Shown: positions 43,224 through 51,587 of the stretch, piece by piece
How the letters are laid out: each line of letters starts with the position of its first letter
Position numbering within the stretch: the first letter of the stretch is position 1
Origin: Synechocystis sp. PCC 7338
Lineage (GTDB): Bacteria; Cyanobacteriota; Cyanobacteriia; Cyanobacteriales; Microcystaceae
Reading direction: 5' to 3'
Assembly: GCF_018282115.1 (NCBI RefSeq)
Contig: NZ_CP054306.1
Location: 2,589,488 to 2,653,487 of the forward strand
DNA: 64,000 nucleotides
Made by a program: the position numbers and the translations under genes
Notes under the pieces: generated by a model
The model's input: the letters and a program-made list of their open reading frames with translations, nothing else
What the model was told of the DNA's origin: nothing
Databases searched by the model: none

Positions 43224-45197
43224 CTAAATAACTCGATCATTACCGCCATCTAAAGGTAATTGAGCACCGGTAATTTTACCAAATAAAGGACTAGCCATGG
43301 CTGTTACTAATTCCGCCACATCCTGACTGGTAACCTCTACTTTTAGTAAATTATTAGCTTTATACTCTTCCACCGTTAAACCGTAATGTTGCGCCCTGGC
43401 TTCCAGCACTTCCTCCGTCCAAAAACCCGTATCAAACACCCCGTTAGGATGGATAGTATTTAAACGAATGTTATCCTTGGCCCATTCCAAGCTTGCCACC
43501 CGCATTAACTGATTTAATGCTGCTTTTGACGCTGAATAAGCCGCCAAACCTGGACCTGGTGCGGCCACATTTTTAGAACCAATTACCACCACCCGGCCGC
43601 CCCTGGGAGCTAACTTTAACAGGGGATAACATTCCCGCAGAAGGGTTAAATTGGCATCTAAATTAATGTTTAAAACCTTTTGCCATTCCAACGTGGATAA
43701 TTCGGCGATCGCCCGGGCCACGGGAAAAATGCCAGCATTAAGCACCAGCATATCCAGACCACCAAATTGAGCAATGCCCTGTTCAAGAGCTTGTTTAAAA
43801 GCATTGGTATCTGTGAGGTCGCATTCAATGCCAATAAAGTCAGGACGATGATAAAGATCTTTGATACTAGGTTGAATGTCCAACGCAATCACCGCCGCCC
43901 CTTGTTTCAGTAATTGGGCCACGGAAGCTTTACCAATGCCGGAAGCTCCTCCTGTCACGAGGGCCACCTCCCCCGCAAACATGGGGGAATTGCCAGCCTG
44001 TTTTAATTTGGCCTGTTCCAAATCCCAGTATTCCACCGCAAAAATGTCTGACTCTAGTAGGGCTTGGTAGCCTCCTAACCCAGTGGCTCGCCGGATAATT
44101 GCCATGGTGTGCTGATAAATATCCCCGGCGATCGCTGCACTTTTAGCAGCAGTTCCCAAGGTAAGCATGCCCAATTTTGGATCGAGGATGATGCGGGGGG
44201 CCGGGTCGAGCATGGTTTTGGCTTTACCACTTTTACCGTCGTTACGTTGGAAATATTCCTGATACTTTTTGGCATAATCTGCCACATCTCGACCCAGTTG
44301 GGGTAAACGTTTGGTGCGGATCACGTGGTCTGGAGTGGCGGGGCCTTGCTGGCTAATGGTGGCTAAATCGGGTCTTTGTACAAAGCTTAAACTAGCTTCG
44401 TCTTGATATTGCCGCATTACTAAGGGAAAACCAGCTACTTTGCTGGCATCACAGCGTAATTGGGCCAATGCCAATCTATTTTCTGTAGTTGACCTTTGCG
44501 GCTGGCCATAACTAATCTTCCATACCTCTTGGTTTTTTAGATATTCTTCTGCTTCATTTGCTAAAACAATCATGCCTTCATAGGCTTCCCGAGCGGTGGC
44601 ACCAAAGGAAAAAATGCCATGGTTCATTAACACCATGCCCACTGTTCCCCCATGGGCTTCGGCGGCGAATTTTTCCGCACACACCCGGGCCAAGTCGAAT
44701 CCCGGCATTACATAGGGAATAACTACCAGGCGATCGCCATAGATTTCCCAAATTCTGTCTGCTCCGTTGGCCGTATTGGTGATAGTCACCACCGCATCGG
44801 CGTGGGTATGGTCCACATATTTGAACGGCAAAATGGCGTGGAGAATGGTTTCCACCGAAGGGCTGGGGGCGCTGGCCAGGGTCATCTGGGTTTTTAATTC
44901 ATTGACCATCTGGCGATCGGATAATGCCGTCAACTTAGACAGTTTCAGCAAATGGGGCATTCTCACTGGCGCAAACCCCGCTTCTTCAATGGTGGCCAAA
45001 TCCCAACCACTACCCTTGACATAGAGAATGTCTTCCTTTTCACCCACCAAATTAGTGACTTGACATTTCACCGAGGTATTGCCGCCGCCATGGAGCACCA
45101 GGGAAGGCTCCCGGCCCAGCAAACGTGACGTATAAATCCGCTGGGATAAATCCCCCTGATATTGGTTTGCTTCCCGGTCATCCCATAAACTCTTCAT
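43224..45197 (-). CDS. Bifunctional class II aldolase / short-chain dehydrogenase
   Basis: ATG 45197 (MKSLWDDREANQYQG) has GGAGG four bases upstream; 657 residues. The N-terminal class II aldolase/adducin domain (about 1-390) has the zinc ligand pattern HTHADAVV and a downstream MNHGIFSFG, as in rhamnulose- and fuculose-phosphate aldolases. The C-terminal short-chain dehydrogenase (about 410-657) has VTGGASGIGKAS, LVLNAGIF and the YSASKAA catalytic Tyr/Lys. Such fusions (RhaD-like/YvfK-like) handle deoxysugar phosphates: the aldolase cleaves to lactaldehyde, the dehydrogenase oxidises or reduces it. No rhamnose cluster surrounds it. Confidence 0.88.
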   Translation of the reverse strand: MKSLWDDREANQYQGDLSQRIYTSRLLGREPSLVLHGGGNTSVKCQVTNLVGEKEDILYVKGSGWDLATIEEAGFAPVRMPHLLKLSKLTALSDRQMVNELKTQMTLASAPSPSVETILHAILPFKYVDHTHADAVVTITNTANGADRIWEIYGDRLVVIPYVMPGFDLARVCAEKFAAEAHGGTVGMVLMNHGIFSFGATAREAYEGMIVLANEAEEYLKNQEVWKISYGQPQRSTTENRLALAQLRCDASKVAGFPLVMRQYQDEASLSFVQRPDLATISQQGPATPDHVIRTKRLPQLGRDVADYAKKYQEYFQRNDGKSGKAKTMLDPAPRIILDPKLGMLTLGTAAKSAAIAGDIYQHTMAIIRRATGLGGYQALLESDIFAVEYWDLEQAKLKQAGNSPMFAGEVALVTGGASGIGKASVAQLLKQGAAVIALDIQPSIKDLYHRPDFIGIECDLTDTNAFKQALEQGIAQFGGLDMLVLNAGIFPVARAIAELSTLEWQKVLNINLDANLTLLRECYPLLKLAPRGGRVVVIGSKNVAAPGPGLAAYSASKAALNQLMRVASLEWAKDNIRLNTIHPNGVFDTGFWTEEVLEARAQHYGLTVEEYKANNLLKVEVTSQDVAELVTAMASPLFGKITGAQLPLDGGNDRVI

Positions 45198-45377
45198 AAC
45201 GCCTCCGGTCAATTGCTGATGTTGCCACCAAGGGTATTATCCCTGCTTTCGGTCTGGGAGCATTATGACTGTTTTATCGGCAAGGCAGAAGTGTTGCATA
45301 TCCAGACAAAGTAATCCCCCCATGGACGTAGAGTTAGGGGGGAAATTTCCGGATAAGTTTTCAGGGAATACTGAGTA

Positions 45378-45421
45378 CTGAGTCGGCGGATATTAATCTA
45401 ACAAAGTCTAAATCGACTCAG
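45378..45421. repeat. Perfect 8-bp inverted repeat downstream of pgr5
   Basis: CTGAGTCG (45378-45385) and CGACTCAG (45414-45421) are separated by 28 bases, starting 29 bases beyond the pgr5 stop. No T-run follows on the minus strand, so it is not a classical terminator; it could stabilise the pgr5 transcript end. A CCCCCC/GGGGGG pair nearby (about 45319-45343) is similar in kind. Confidence 0.35.
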
Positions 45422-45449
45422 CTTGGCAAGAACGGCCAGAAATAAAAGC

Positions 45450-45647
45450 TTAGGCCAATAAACCGAGGGTTTTTCCATTGGATTTAGCCAAACGGATCAA
45501 ACTTTGGCGCTGTTTGGCATCGATGCCCACCCAGTTACAAAAGTTGGTGATGGTCTGGCAGTGGAGGGCGATCGCCTTGCCACGAACCTGATTGAACTTA
45601 GCCTTGCCCAACTGTTGACGAACCAAAATAACGATGGGGGCGAACAT
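45450..45647 (-). CDS. pgr5: Pgr5, cyclic electron flow protein
   Basis: The 65-residue protein MFAPIVILVRQQLGKAKFNQ... matches my recollection of cyanobacterial PGR5 (Ssr2016 in PCC 6803), which takes part in antimycin-sensitive cyclic electron flow around photosystem I. The start is ATG 45647 with AGGAG eight bases upstream, not the upstream TTG. Recognisable features are the basic KFNQVRGKAIALHCQTI block and the C-terminus RLAKSNGKTLGLLA. It is monocistronic, with isolated flanks, and carries two tandem HLR1 elements about 90 bases upstream. Confidence 0.9.
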   Translation of the reverse strand: MFAPIVILVRQQLGKAKFNQVRGKAIALHCQTITNFCNWVGIDAKQRQSLIRLAKSNGKTLGLLA

Positions 45648-45736
45648 GGCAGTGACTCCTAAATTCCTACAAACAATCAAGAAAAGTAATCATTCCTGGG
45701 GCATTGGCTCGCTCCGGGAGGAGACTTCCTTTGCCT

Positions 45737-45775
45737 TATGTAAATAAATGTAACAGCTTTGTAAATTTTTGTAAA
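45737..45775 (-). promoter_or_regulatory. Two tandem HLR1 (RpaB) elements upstream of pgr5
   Basis: On the minus strand four octamers match (G/T)TTACA(T/A)(T/A): TTTACAAA (45768-45775), TTTACAAA (45758-45765), GTTACATT (45747-45754) and TTTACATA (45737-45744). The first pair and the second pair each have the exact two-base spacer of the published HLR1 consensus, and the pairs are three bases apart. HLR1 is the binding site of RpaB, the high-light/redox response regulator. The promoter-proximal edge is 90 bases from the pgr5 ATG. Confidence 0.75.
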
Positions 45776-45817
45776 CCAAAGTTGACAAAAAAAATTTTGT
45801 CGTTATTGATCGCCATG

Positions 45818-45842
45818 AAAAAAGGAGCCTATTTGGGGCTCC
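45818..45842 (-). terminator. Rho-independent terminator of the membrane fusion protein gene
   Basis: Minus strand: GGAGCC (complement of 45837-45842), short loop, GGCTCC (complement of 45824-45829), then six T residues (45818-45823 as A). It lies about 28 bases after the stop codon of the upstream minus-strand gene and separates it from pgr5. Confidence 0.85.
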
Positions 45843-45869
45843 CTTGGCGTTTGATGCTGTTTGGCTTGG

Positions 45870-47408
45870 TTAATTGCCGGATTCGGTGGAGTCTTCCGGC
45901 GGTTTAAGGGCGTCCTCGCTCCCCTCTGGCAAATCAATAAACACCCGTTCCCTGGGCTTAAGTCCCCTGAGAATTTGGGTTTTGTCGTCCAACACAAGGC
46001 CAATGGTGACGGGCTTAAACTGGGGCTTATCCTCGGCATTGGGCACCATGACCCCGGTTCTGCCCCCCACAGTCACAATAGCTACGGTGGGCACAGTCAA
46101 AGCATCGGTTAACCTATCCCCCTTGAAGACCACGTCCACGTTCATCTTGGAGCGCAGTTGTCCCTGGCCAGTGGTTAAACCAATGGTGACCTCAAAGGAA
46201 GTAACGTTATTTTCCACAATGGCTTCGGGGGCAACTCGGATTACCCGGCCCGTAAAAACTTCGTTGGGAAAGGCGTCGGCCACAATGTCCACCATTTGCC
46301 CCGGACGGAGAGCGGAAATGTCGACTTCAGGCACCCTGGCCACCACTTCTAAGCCCTGAGCTAGGGCCACAATGGAGGTAGATGTGGCAGAAGCTGTGCT
46401 GGAAGCGGAAGTGGTGGGAGTGACAAAGGAACCTACCGTGGCAAATTTTTGGGTGATGATGCCGTCAAAGGGAGCAAGGATAAATGTATCTTCGTAGGCA
46501 ATTTTGCTCCGCATTAATTGGGCTTCGGCTTGGGCGGCAGCGGCCTGGAGAGTGGCTAATTCTGTTTCAGCGGTACCCTGTCTTTCCCGTAATTGGGCCA
46601 TTTGGGCGGCTACTCCCTGTTCTGCTTCGGCGATCGCCCCTTGGAGTTGGATAATTTCTTGCTCAATCTGCCCCACTTCGGGGGAGGCAGTGGTTTTGGC
46701 ATTATTGAGGCGACTTTGGGCTTCAAATAGATTGGCCTGGGCGTTTAAGAATTCGTTGGAAAGTTCATCATACTGGTCCTGGGTAATAGCCCCTTCCTGA
46801 AGGAGGCTTTGATTGCGATTGCGACGGTTTTCCGCCAGCTTGAGACGGGATTCCGCCGATGCCACCTGGGCCCGCAGTTGGTCGATGTTACTAGGAATGC
46901 GGGATTGGGCTTGTTCCAAACGAGCTTGGGCACTGGCTAGTTGGGATTGGGCCTGGGCAATGCGGGTACGACCTTGATTCACCTGGGCCCGCAGTTGGTC
47001 AATTTCCGCCGGAATTCTGATGCGGGCCTCTTCGTATCTGGCGATCGCCTCCTGTAAACGAGCTTCTGATTGCTTCCCGTCGGCAAAAAATTCCTGATTT
47101 TCCATCACCGCAATGCGATCGCCTTTTTTCACTACGTCCCCCTGTTCCACAAACAACCGCACCAAACGACCGGGGGCCTTGGGACTGATATTGACGGTTT
47201 GTTGGGGTTGAACGGTGCCACTGGCCTTAATTTCCACCTCCAGGGGAGACTCCGTCGCCATGACCGTGTATTGATCCAATTCTGACTGGCGGGAAGGGCC
47301 ATAGGCCGAACGGTAGGCAAAAACTCCCACCACCAATATCCCTAGTCCCAATAAACTAAGCAGAACAGGTAAGGGTTTCTTCATTGATTGGACAAGGGGC
47401 ATGGCCAT
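45870..47408 (-). CDS. HlyD/DevB-family membrane fusion protein
   Basis: The ATG at 47408 (MAMPLVQSMKKPLPVLL) is a compromise: the frame runs to TTG 47468 just before a G11 tract, and ATG 47384 (MKKPLPVLL) is equally possible; none has a clear ribosome binding site. About 512 residues: signal anchor (about 10-32), lipoyl half (SGTVQPQQTVNISPKAPGRLVRLFVEQGD), long coiled-coil region (about 95-290, Gln/Ala/Arg-rich), second lipoyl half (APFDGIITQKFATVGSFVTP) and beta-barrel/MacA-like C-terminal domains. It is probably the adaptor of a MacAB/DevBCA-type exporter, but no ABC subunit lies beside it. Confidence 0.85.
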   Translation of the reverse strand: MAMPLVQSMKKPLPVLLSLLGLGILVVGVFAYRSAYGPSRQSELDQYTVMATESPLEVEIKASGTVQPQQTVNISPKAPGRLVRLFVEQGDVVKKGDRIAVMENQEFFADGKQSEARLQEAIARYEEARIRIPAEIDQLRAQVNQGRTRIAQAQSQLASAQARLEQAQSRIPSNIDQLRAQVASAESRLKLAENRRNRNQSLLQEGAITQDQYDELSNEFLNAQANLFEAQSRLNNAKTTASPEVGQIEQEIIQLQGAIAEAEQGVAAQMAQLRERQGTAETELATLQAAAAQAEAQLMRSKIAYEDTFILAPFDGIITQKFATVGSFVTPTTSASSTASATSTSIVALAQGLEVVARVPEVDISALRPGQMVDIVADAFPNEVFTGRVIRVAPEAIVENNVTSFEVTIGLTTGQGQLRSKMNVDVVFKGDRLTDALTVPTVAIVTVGGRTGVMVPNAEDKPQFKPVTIGLVLDDKTQILRGLKPRERVFIDLPEGSEDALKPPEDSTESGN

Positions 47409-47455
47409 GGGCACTAAAAAATTGGTCTGTTGATCTTTAAGGTAATTTACGTAGT

Positions 47456-47466
47456 CCCCCCCCCCC
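47456..47466. repeat. Homopolymer of 11 C (G11 on the coding strand)
   Basis: An uninterrupted run of 11 C lies in the short gap between the DUF1997 gene and the membrane fusion protein gene, 48-58 bases upstream of the ATG at 47408 and inside the longest form of that reading frame. Such runs are slippage-prone. Confidence 0.8.
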
Positions 47467-47486
47467 AACCATTTGGTCAGGACAGA

Positions 47487-48203
47487 TTAAGATTCGACTT
47501 CCGTCTCGGGCTCAAATTGATCTTCCACCGCTGGCTTAACCCGCTGGAAATAACGACCACTTTTGGGCGGTAAGGGCAAACCCTTTTCCTGGTGAAAATC
47601 CTGCTGTACTTTATAAGTTAACCGGGGGGACACTTGACGGATAATTTCCGTTAAAAGGCGATCGCCAGTGGATTGAATTAACTTCATGGGCAGTTTGTAG
47701 ATATAACCAGGGAACTGCACTGCCACATCCATTTTCAAGTCCCATTCCACCTGGGTAATGGTTTCCGGCCAGGGAATTTCCGCCTGGGCAAACTGTTTTA
47801 AGCTTTTCTCCGTCAGGCGAGCGCCATTGACCTGATGCAGAGTCATATTGGACAAAAAATCGACCTCGTAACCCAGATCGGGACCGTCGGGCAAAGGCAC
47901 CGTATGCATCAGATAATTGCCATCTTGAGGAGGTTCCAGCATCACAGCAATTTTGGGCTCCACATCAAAACCCAAAGCGCCAAATTTACCAATAGTTAAT
48001 ACGTAGCCATGGTCCCCCAAAGAATCCGCTTGCATAGGTTGGGCACAGCGACGGAACCAACCTTGGTGGGCTTGCAAATAATCGTCCACTTCTTGGCCAG
48101 GGGCAAACATTTCCATTCTGCCTTGGAAATGGGTTTGGAAACGGACTGGGGGAAAGCCATTGTCCTGGGGGTCAACGGGTAGGGGTTGGGAATTATGGGT
48201 CAA
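47487..48203 (-). CDS. DUF1997 family protein
   Basis: The 238-residue soluble protein has no signal peptide. The pattern FQTHFQGRMEMFAPGQEVDDYLQAHQGWFRRCAQPM..., ALGFDVEPKIAVMLEP and MKLIQSTGDRLLTEIIRQVSPRLTYKVQQDFH is the DUF1997 domain, found in cyanobacteria and plastids; its beta-rich barrel resembles lipid-binding START-like folds (inference). The C-terminal tail is acidic. It precedes the membrane fusion gene on the same strand by about 80 bases that include a G11 tract. Confidence 0.82.
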   Translation of the reverse strand: MTHNSQPLPVDPQDNGFPPVRFQTHFQGRMEMFAPGQEVDDYLQAHQGWFRRCAQPMQADSLGDHGYVLTIGKFGALGFDVEPKIAVMLEPPQDGNYLMHTVPLPDGPDLGYEVDFLSNMTLHQVNGARLTEKSLKQFAQAEIPWPETITQVEWDLKMDVAVQFPGYIYKLPMKLIQSTGDRLLTEIIRQVSPRLTYKVQQDFHQEKGLPLPPKSGRYFQRVKPAVEDQFEPETEVES

Positions 48204-48301
48204 AACAGATTTAAATCCTAGTTAACTGAATTAGCTCACATTCTTAAAGTCTGCTGTAAATCGTTGGGGCTTTGGAATGATCATTTTTCGGCAGAGTATT
48301 T

Positions 48302-48653
48302 TCACCAAGGAAGATAATGTATTTGTCCTTCTAGATCTCCATCTTGACCACACTCCACCAACAAAAGAAAATCATCAATGACTCTACCAATTACGGCAAG
48401 GGTATTGACTTCAATTCCCCCCGGCATGGGCTGATCCTTTCTGATTTGCTCATAGGCGTATTTGGTGATTGTAGCGACATCGTGGGTTAATAAAATCCGA
48501 CCCTCCCGGGCTACCCACTCCAAAATGAGCGGATCTTGCTTGGCCCGAAAGTCCAACATCCTGTATCCGGAGAATATCAAGGGTTACATTACGGCGAAAT
48601 AGACCCCGCAGAATTGTATTGTCAAAGTTTTCATCGGCAAGAAACCTTAACAT
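48302..48653 (-). pseudogene. DUF5615 PIN-like toxin, broken by a frameshift
   Basis: Frame one begins at ATG 48653 with the family N-terminus MLRFLADENFDNTILRGL, intact DEN acidic motif included, and reads to IQDVGLSG (about 48543). Family-like sequence then continues in the +1 frame as AKQDPLILEWVAREGRILLTHDVATITKYAYEQIRK to the stop at 48302. One extra base, or two missing, near 48543-48548 explains the break. Unfused, frame one runs on into unrelated sequence to 48450 and would lack the second acidic region (LLTHD). It was probably a toxin paired with the DUF433 gene upstream. Programmed frameshifting cannot be excluded, but no slippery heptamer was seen. Confidence 0.82.
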
Positions 48654-48736
48654 CTCTACTGCACTGTTTTACGAGCAAGAAGTCGATCCCGTAAAACCTT
48701 CGAGTCAAATTTTGTTTGATTCATTACCTGAATCTC

Positions 48737-48982
48737 TTACGATCGCCATCTGCGCCCTTCTAGATAGATTTCTACTTCCTTTTGATGGTTCAGGTAAAAG
48801 GAGATGACGCCATAAACGTCGGCCAGATTAAGTGATGGATAGCGAGAAACAATTTCCTCCGCTGTCATCCCCTGATTAAAAACAGTAACTACCGTATCCA
48901 ATGGGACACGGGTGTTGCCAACCCACATTACGCCGTCATTCTCCCTTAGAGGAGCAGTTTCAGCCACAATTGTTAAGGTCAT
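48737..48982 (-). CDS. DUF433 antitoxin (partner toxin frameshifted)
   Basis: The 81-residue DUF433 protein has RENDGVMWVGNTRVPLDTVVTVFNQGMTAEEIVSRYPSLNLADVYGVISFYLNHQKEVEIYL, a full domain. It ends 83 bases before the toxin fragment, whereas intact modules usually overlap or abut. The next frame stays open for about 20 further codons past the stop (RRAQMAIVRDSGNESNKI), so its C-terminus may also have been altered by a small indel; this is uncertain. Confidence 0.8.
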   Translation of the reverse strand: MTLTIVAETAPLRENDGVMWVGNTRVPLDTVVTVFNQGMTAEEIVSRYPSLNLADVYGVISFYLNHQKEVEIYLEGRRWRS

Positions 48983-49033
48983 ACTCGTTTTCGTTTTACT
49001 GATTTAACCGGGGATAAGCACTAGCTTTTAGCT

Positions 49034-49387
49034 TTAAGCACCCAAATCGACCTGTACTTCTCCATTTTCCACCCGCACAGGGAATACCGGCAGGGGCTTT
49101 TCTGCGGACATTTTGCCCATTAAGCTCCCCACCACGGGAGGAAAGGGGCTCCATTCCTTCACAGCGCCGGAACAAAGGTCGAAGGCACTGCGGTGGAAAG
49201 GACAAACAATGGCTCCGTCCTTAATTTTGCCGCTTTTCATCGGTAATTTGAGATGGGGGCACTGGTTACTAACTGCGTGGATAGTGCCCGCTTCATTCAG
49301 CAACAGAATGGCCTGTTGGTTTACCTTAACCACTTGACGACTACCGGGGGGAAGCTCACTTTGGGCGAGGGCTTTGGTCCAAACCAT
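49034..49387 (-). CDS. Rieske-type [2Fe-2S] ferredoxin-like protein
   Basis: ATG 49387 (MVWTKALAQSELPPG) gives 117 residues. The cluster motif is CPHLKL...CPFH: Cys and His in the first box, Cys and His in the second, 15 residues between. The extra disulphide cysteines of high-potential Rieske proteins are missing, so this is a soluble, low-potential ferredoxin of the dioxygenase or nitrite-reductase small-subunit (NirD-like) type. There is no signal peptide. A partner oxygenase or reductase gene is not nearby. Confidence 0.85.
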   Translation of the reverse strand: MVWTKALAQSELPPGSRQVVKVNQQAILLLNEAGTIHAVSNQCPHLKLPMKSGKIKDGAIVCPFHRSAFDLCSGAVKEWSPFPPVVGSLMGKMSAEKPLPVFPVRVENGEVQVDLGA

Positions 49388-49450
49388 AATTTTAGTTAAA
49401 TCTAAAAAAATCAAAGTTAAAAGGGAGTGGGAACCGGTTTATACCTGCAA

Positions 49451-49543
49451 ACTCCCCAGGTTGGCCGGAGCTTCCTTGGGGAGGGTGAGGGGCAACTTAA
49501 ATTTTTGCCGACGGGCCCTTATCCAATATCCTAAAAGTTTAGG
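49451..49543. repeat. Two hairpins downstream of htrA
   Basis: CCTAAA-AG-TTTAGG (49530-49543) is a perfect short palindrome starting 33 bases after the htrA stop. CTCCCCAGG (49452-49460) pairs with CCTTGGGGAG (49474-49483) with one bulge. Neither is followed by a good T-run, so they are likely 3'-end stabilising structures or weak terminators rather than strong ones. Confidence 0.4.
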
Positions 49544-49576
49544 AGAAAAGCCCCCGTTTGTCCTAGCAATAGTCAT

Positions 49577-50836
49577 TTAGTTAGGCAGGGTAATCGGCAA
49601 AGCACCAATGATAACCTTCAAGTTCTCTTTTTGGCCGTTGCGGAGAATACCTAGTTCCACTTCGTCTCCCACCGCTAGTTTGCCCACTAGGGATTGTACC
49701 TGTTCAGAATTTTCTACCGGTTGTCCCTGGAGCGATTGGAGCACGTCTCCCTGTTGCAGTTTGGCGATCGCCGCCGGAGAGTTGGGCATAACCTGCATAA
49801 TCACTACGCCCTTATCCACAGGAATGTCCATACCCGTTTCTTGACGAATTTGACTTTGCAATTCCGGGGTCATGGTCACCATTTGAATGCCGAGGTAGGC
49901 GTGTTCCACTTTGCCAGTGGCAATTAACTGTTCAGCAATTTCCTGGGCTTTATTGATAGGGATGGCAAAACCAATGCCCTGGGCGTTTTGAATAATGGCG
50001 GTGTTCATGCCAATCACTTGGCCGTCCGCATTGAGGAGGGGACCGCCGGAGTTACCAGGATTGATGGCCGCATCGGTTTGGATAAATTCCACCCGTTTAT
50101 CGGGCACACCAATGTCCGCACTGCGCCGGCCCGTGGCACTCAAAATCCCTGTGGTGACAGTATTATCCAACCCCAACGGGTTACCAATGGCGATCGCCCA
50201 TTCCCCCACCTGCAGGCGATCGGAGTCCCCGAAGGCCACAGTAGGCAAATCACCAGCATCAATTTTGACCACCGCCACATCCGTAGAAGGGTCAGAACCC
50301 ATCACCCGACCAGGGAAGGAACGACCATCTTTAAGGGTTACTGTCACTTCATCGGCCCCATCCACCACATGGGCATTGGTGAAAATCTTGCCATCATTGC
50401 TAACTATGAAACCAGAGCCCGTACCCCTTTGCACCCGTTCGTTGGGCATGGGGGGCATCTGGGAGCCAAAAAATCTTTGGAAGAAGGGATCGTTAAAGGC
50501 CTGGGGTACCTGGGATTTAACCGTTTTCTGGGCGTTGATGCGCACCACAGCGGGGCCGGTGGATTCCACGACATCCACCACAAAATTACTGGGTTCCCTA
50601 GGGGCTAAACGACTTTGTAGGTTGGTTGCTAAGCCCTCCTTAGCGGGAGCACTGGATTGGCTGGTTACCAAAGGGGAAATAACGGAGTGATCTGCTAAGT
50701 GCTCTGCCCATTGGGGATTAGTTAGAACAAAAGTCCCCCCAGCACCAATGCCCATACCCACCAGGACTAGCCCCAGGTAGGCCAAGGAAATTTTAGAAGG
50801 GGTCTGTTTGGCAGAATGGAGGGAAACGTCTTTCAT
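49577..50836 (-). CDS. htrA: Serine protease HtrA (DegP/DegQ family)
   Basis: Periplasmic or membrane-anchored protease and chaperone for heat, light and oxidative stress. ATG 50836 ([15 protein letters not shown]) is chosen: the frame extends to TTG 50911, but that part overlaps a terminator hairpin. 419 residues: N-terminal membrane anchor (about 20-40), trypsin-like domain with His (TNAHVVDG), Asp ([12 protein letters not shown]) and Ser ([10 protein letters not shown]), and one PDZ domain (about 310-410, [22 protein letters not shown]). By recall it is Slr1204, one of three Deg proteases of Synechocystis (HtrA, HhoA, HhoB). Confidence 0.95.
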   Translation of the reverse strand: MKDVSLHSAKQTPSKISLAYLGLVLVGMGIGAGGTFVLTNPQWAEHLADHSVISPLVTSQSSAPAKEGLATNLQSRLAPREPSNFVVDVVESTGPAVVRINAQKTVKSQVPQAFNDPFFQRFFGSQMPPMPNERVQRGTGSGFIVSNDGKIFTNAHVVDGADEVTVTLKDGRSFPGRVMGSDPSTDVAVVKIDAGDLPTVAFGDSDRLQVGEWAIAIGNPLGLDNTVTTGILSATGRRSADIGVPDKRVEFIQTDAAINPGNSGGPLLNADGQVIGMNTAIIQNAQGIGFAIPINKAQEIAEQLIATGKVEHAYLGIQMVTMTPELQSQIRQETGMDIPVDKGVVIMQVMPNSPAAIAKLQQGDVLQSLQGQPVENSEQVQSLVGKLAVGDEVELGILRNGQKENLKVIIGALPITLPN

Positions 50837-50883
50837 GGCTTGGTGGCACTTATTTGCTGGATTATTGCTTAAAACAAATCTAG

Positions 50884-50933
50884 GAAAAAAAGTCAGCCCG
50901 GTGAGGAGCAATTGGGAAAACGGCTTGGGCTGA
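50884..50933 (-). terminator. Rho-independent terminator between the DUF29 gene and htrA
   Basis: On the minus strand GTCAGCCC (complement of 50926-50933) and GGGCTGAC (complement of 50892-50899) form a perfect 8-bp stem with a loop of about 26 bases; seven T residues follow (50885-50891 as A). It is 107 bases after the DUF29 stop and 48 bases before the htrA ATG. It could instead be a regulatory structure in the htrA leader. Confidence 0.65.
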
Positions 50934-51039
50934 CATTTATTAATGTAGGGGAGGGGTATGGCAGGGCTGTGACAAACAGATGAAATTTTTGTGTCAGTTT
51001 TTCAGGACAAGGTCATTGTTTTAGAGGGCTTTTTTGTAT

Positions 51040-51477
51040 TTATTCTGATTTTGGGAAAAAGTCGGGGTCTAGGATCTGAGCTTGGGTGTAGGGGGATTCT
51101 TTGGGGAAGTTGTCGGGGGTTAGTTTGGTTTCCTGGGCTGCATCCTTTCGGGCATCTTGGTAACAATCGTCTAAAACCTGTTGCAAAAAGGGCTTCAGGC
51201 TAGGGCTGTCTTGCAGAATTAGCTTGAGTTGTAAGCGTTGCTCTTTGATGGTGTAGATCCAGCTATTGCTCTGTTTTTCGGGTTGGTATTGCCATTTCAG
51301 TAGGTGAGCCATGAGGACGATTAACCGGCTTCGTACTTCCCTTTTGTTATTCCGTCCCATGGATTCTATTTCTTCAATGAGGTTGTCCAGGTCTAACCCC
51401 TTGATGTCACCGCTTTTGAGTTGGTTGACGGTCTGCTCTATCCACAGGTTGAAGTCGGTTTCATACAGTGTTTTCAT
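51040..51477 (-). CDS. DUF29 family protein
   Basis: The 145-residue protein shows the DUF29 pattern: LYETDFNLWIEQTVNQLKSGDIKGLDLDNLIEEIESMGRNNKREVRSRLIVLMAHLLKWQYQPEK. DUF29 is a cyanobacteria-rich all-helical family of unknown function, often found as many paralogues per genome and sometimes near mobile elements. There is no signal peptide. A hairpin resembling a terminator follows its stop. Confidence 0.88.
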   Translation of the reverse strand: MKTLYETDFNLWIEQTVNQLKSGDIKGLDLDNLIEEIESMGRNNKREVRSRLIVLMAHLLKWQYQPEKQSNSWIYTIKEQRLQLKLILQDSPSLKPFLQQVLDDCYQDARKDAAQETKLTPDNFPKESPYTQAQILDPDFFPKSE

Positions 51478-51587
51478 ACTTTTTGCACTTCCTTTTCTTC
51501 CACTACGACATCGGGGAATTCCATCATACTGTCCTCCTGGATTTGTCCATTTTTTTCAGTCAGGGTCAATTATGTCTCCTAAGAGCT

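Noticed and set aside
49577..49600. Possible NtcA or CRP boxes near various starts
   Set aside because: No full GTA-N8-TAC or TGTGA-N6-TCACA match with sensible position was found; half-sites were ignored.
49988..50690. Long plus-strand ORFs opposite htrA
   Set aside because: They mirror the codon pattern of htrA on the other strand and encode no recognisable domain.
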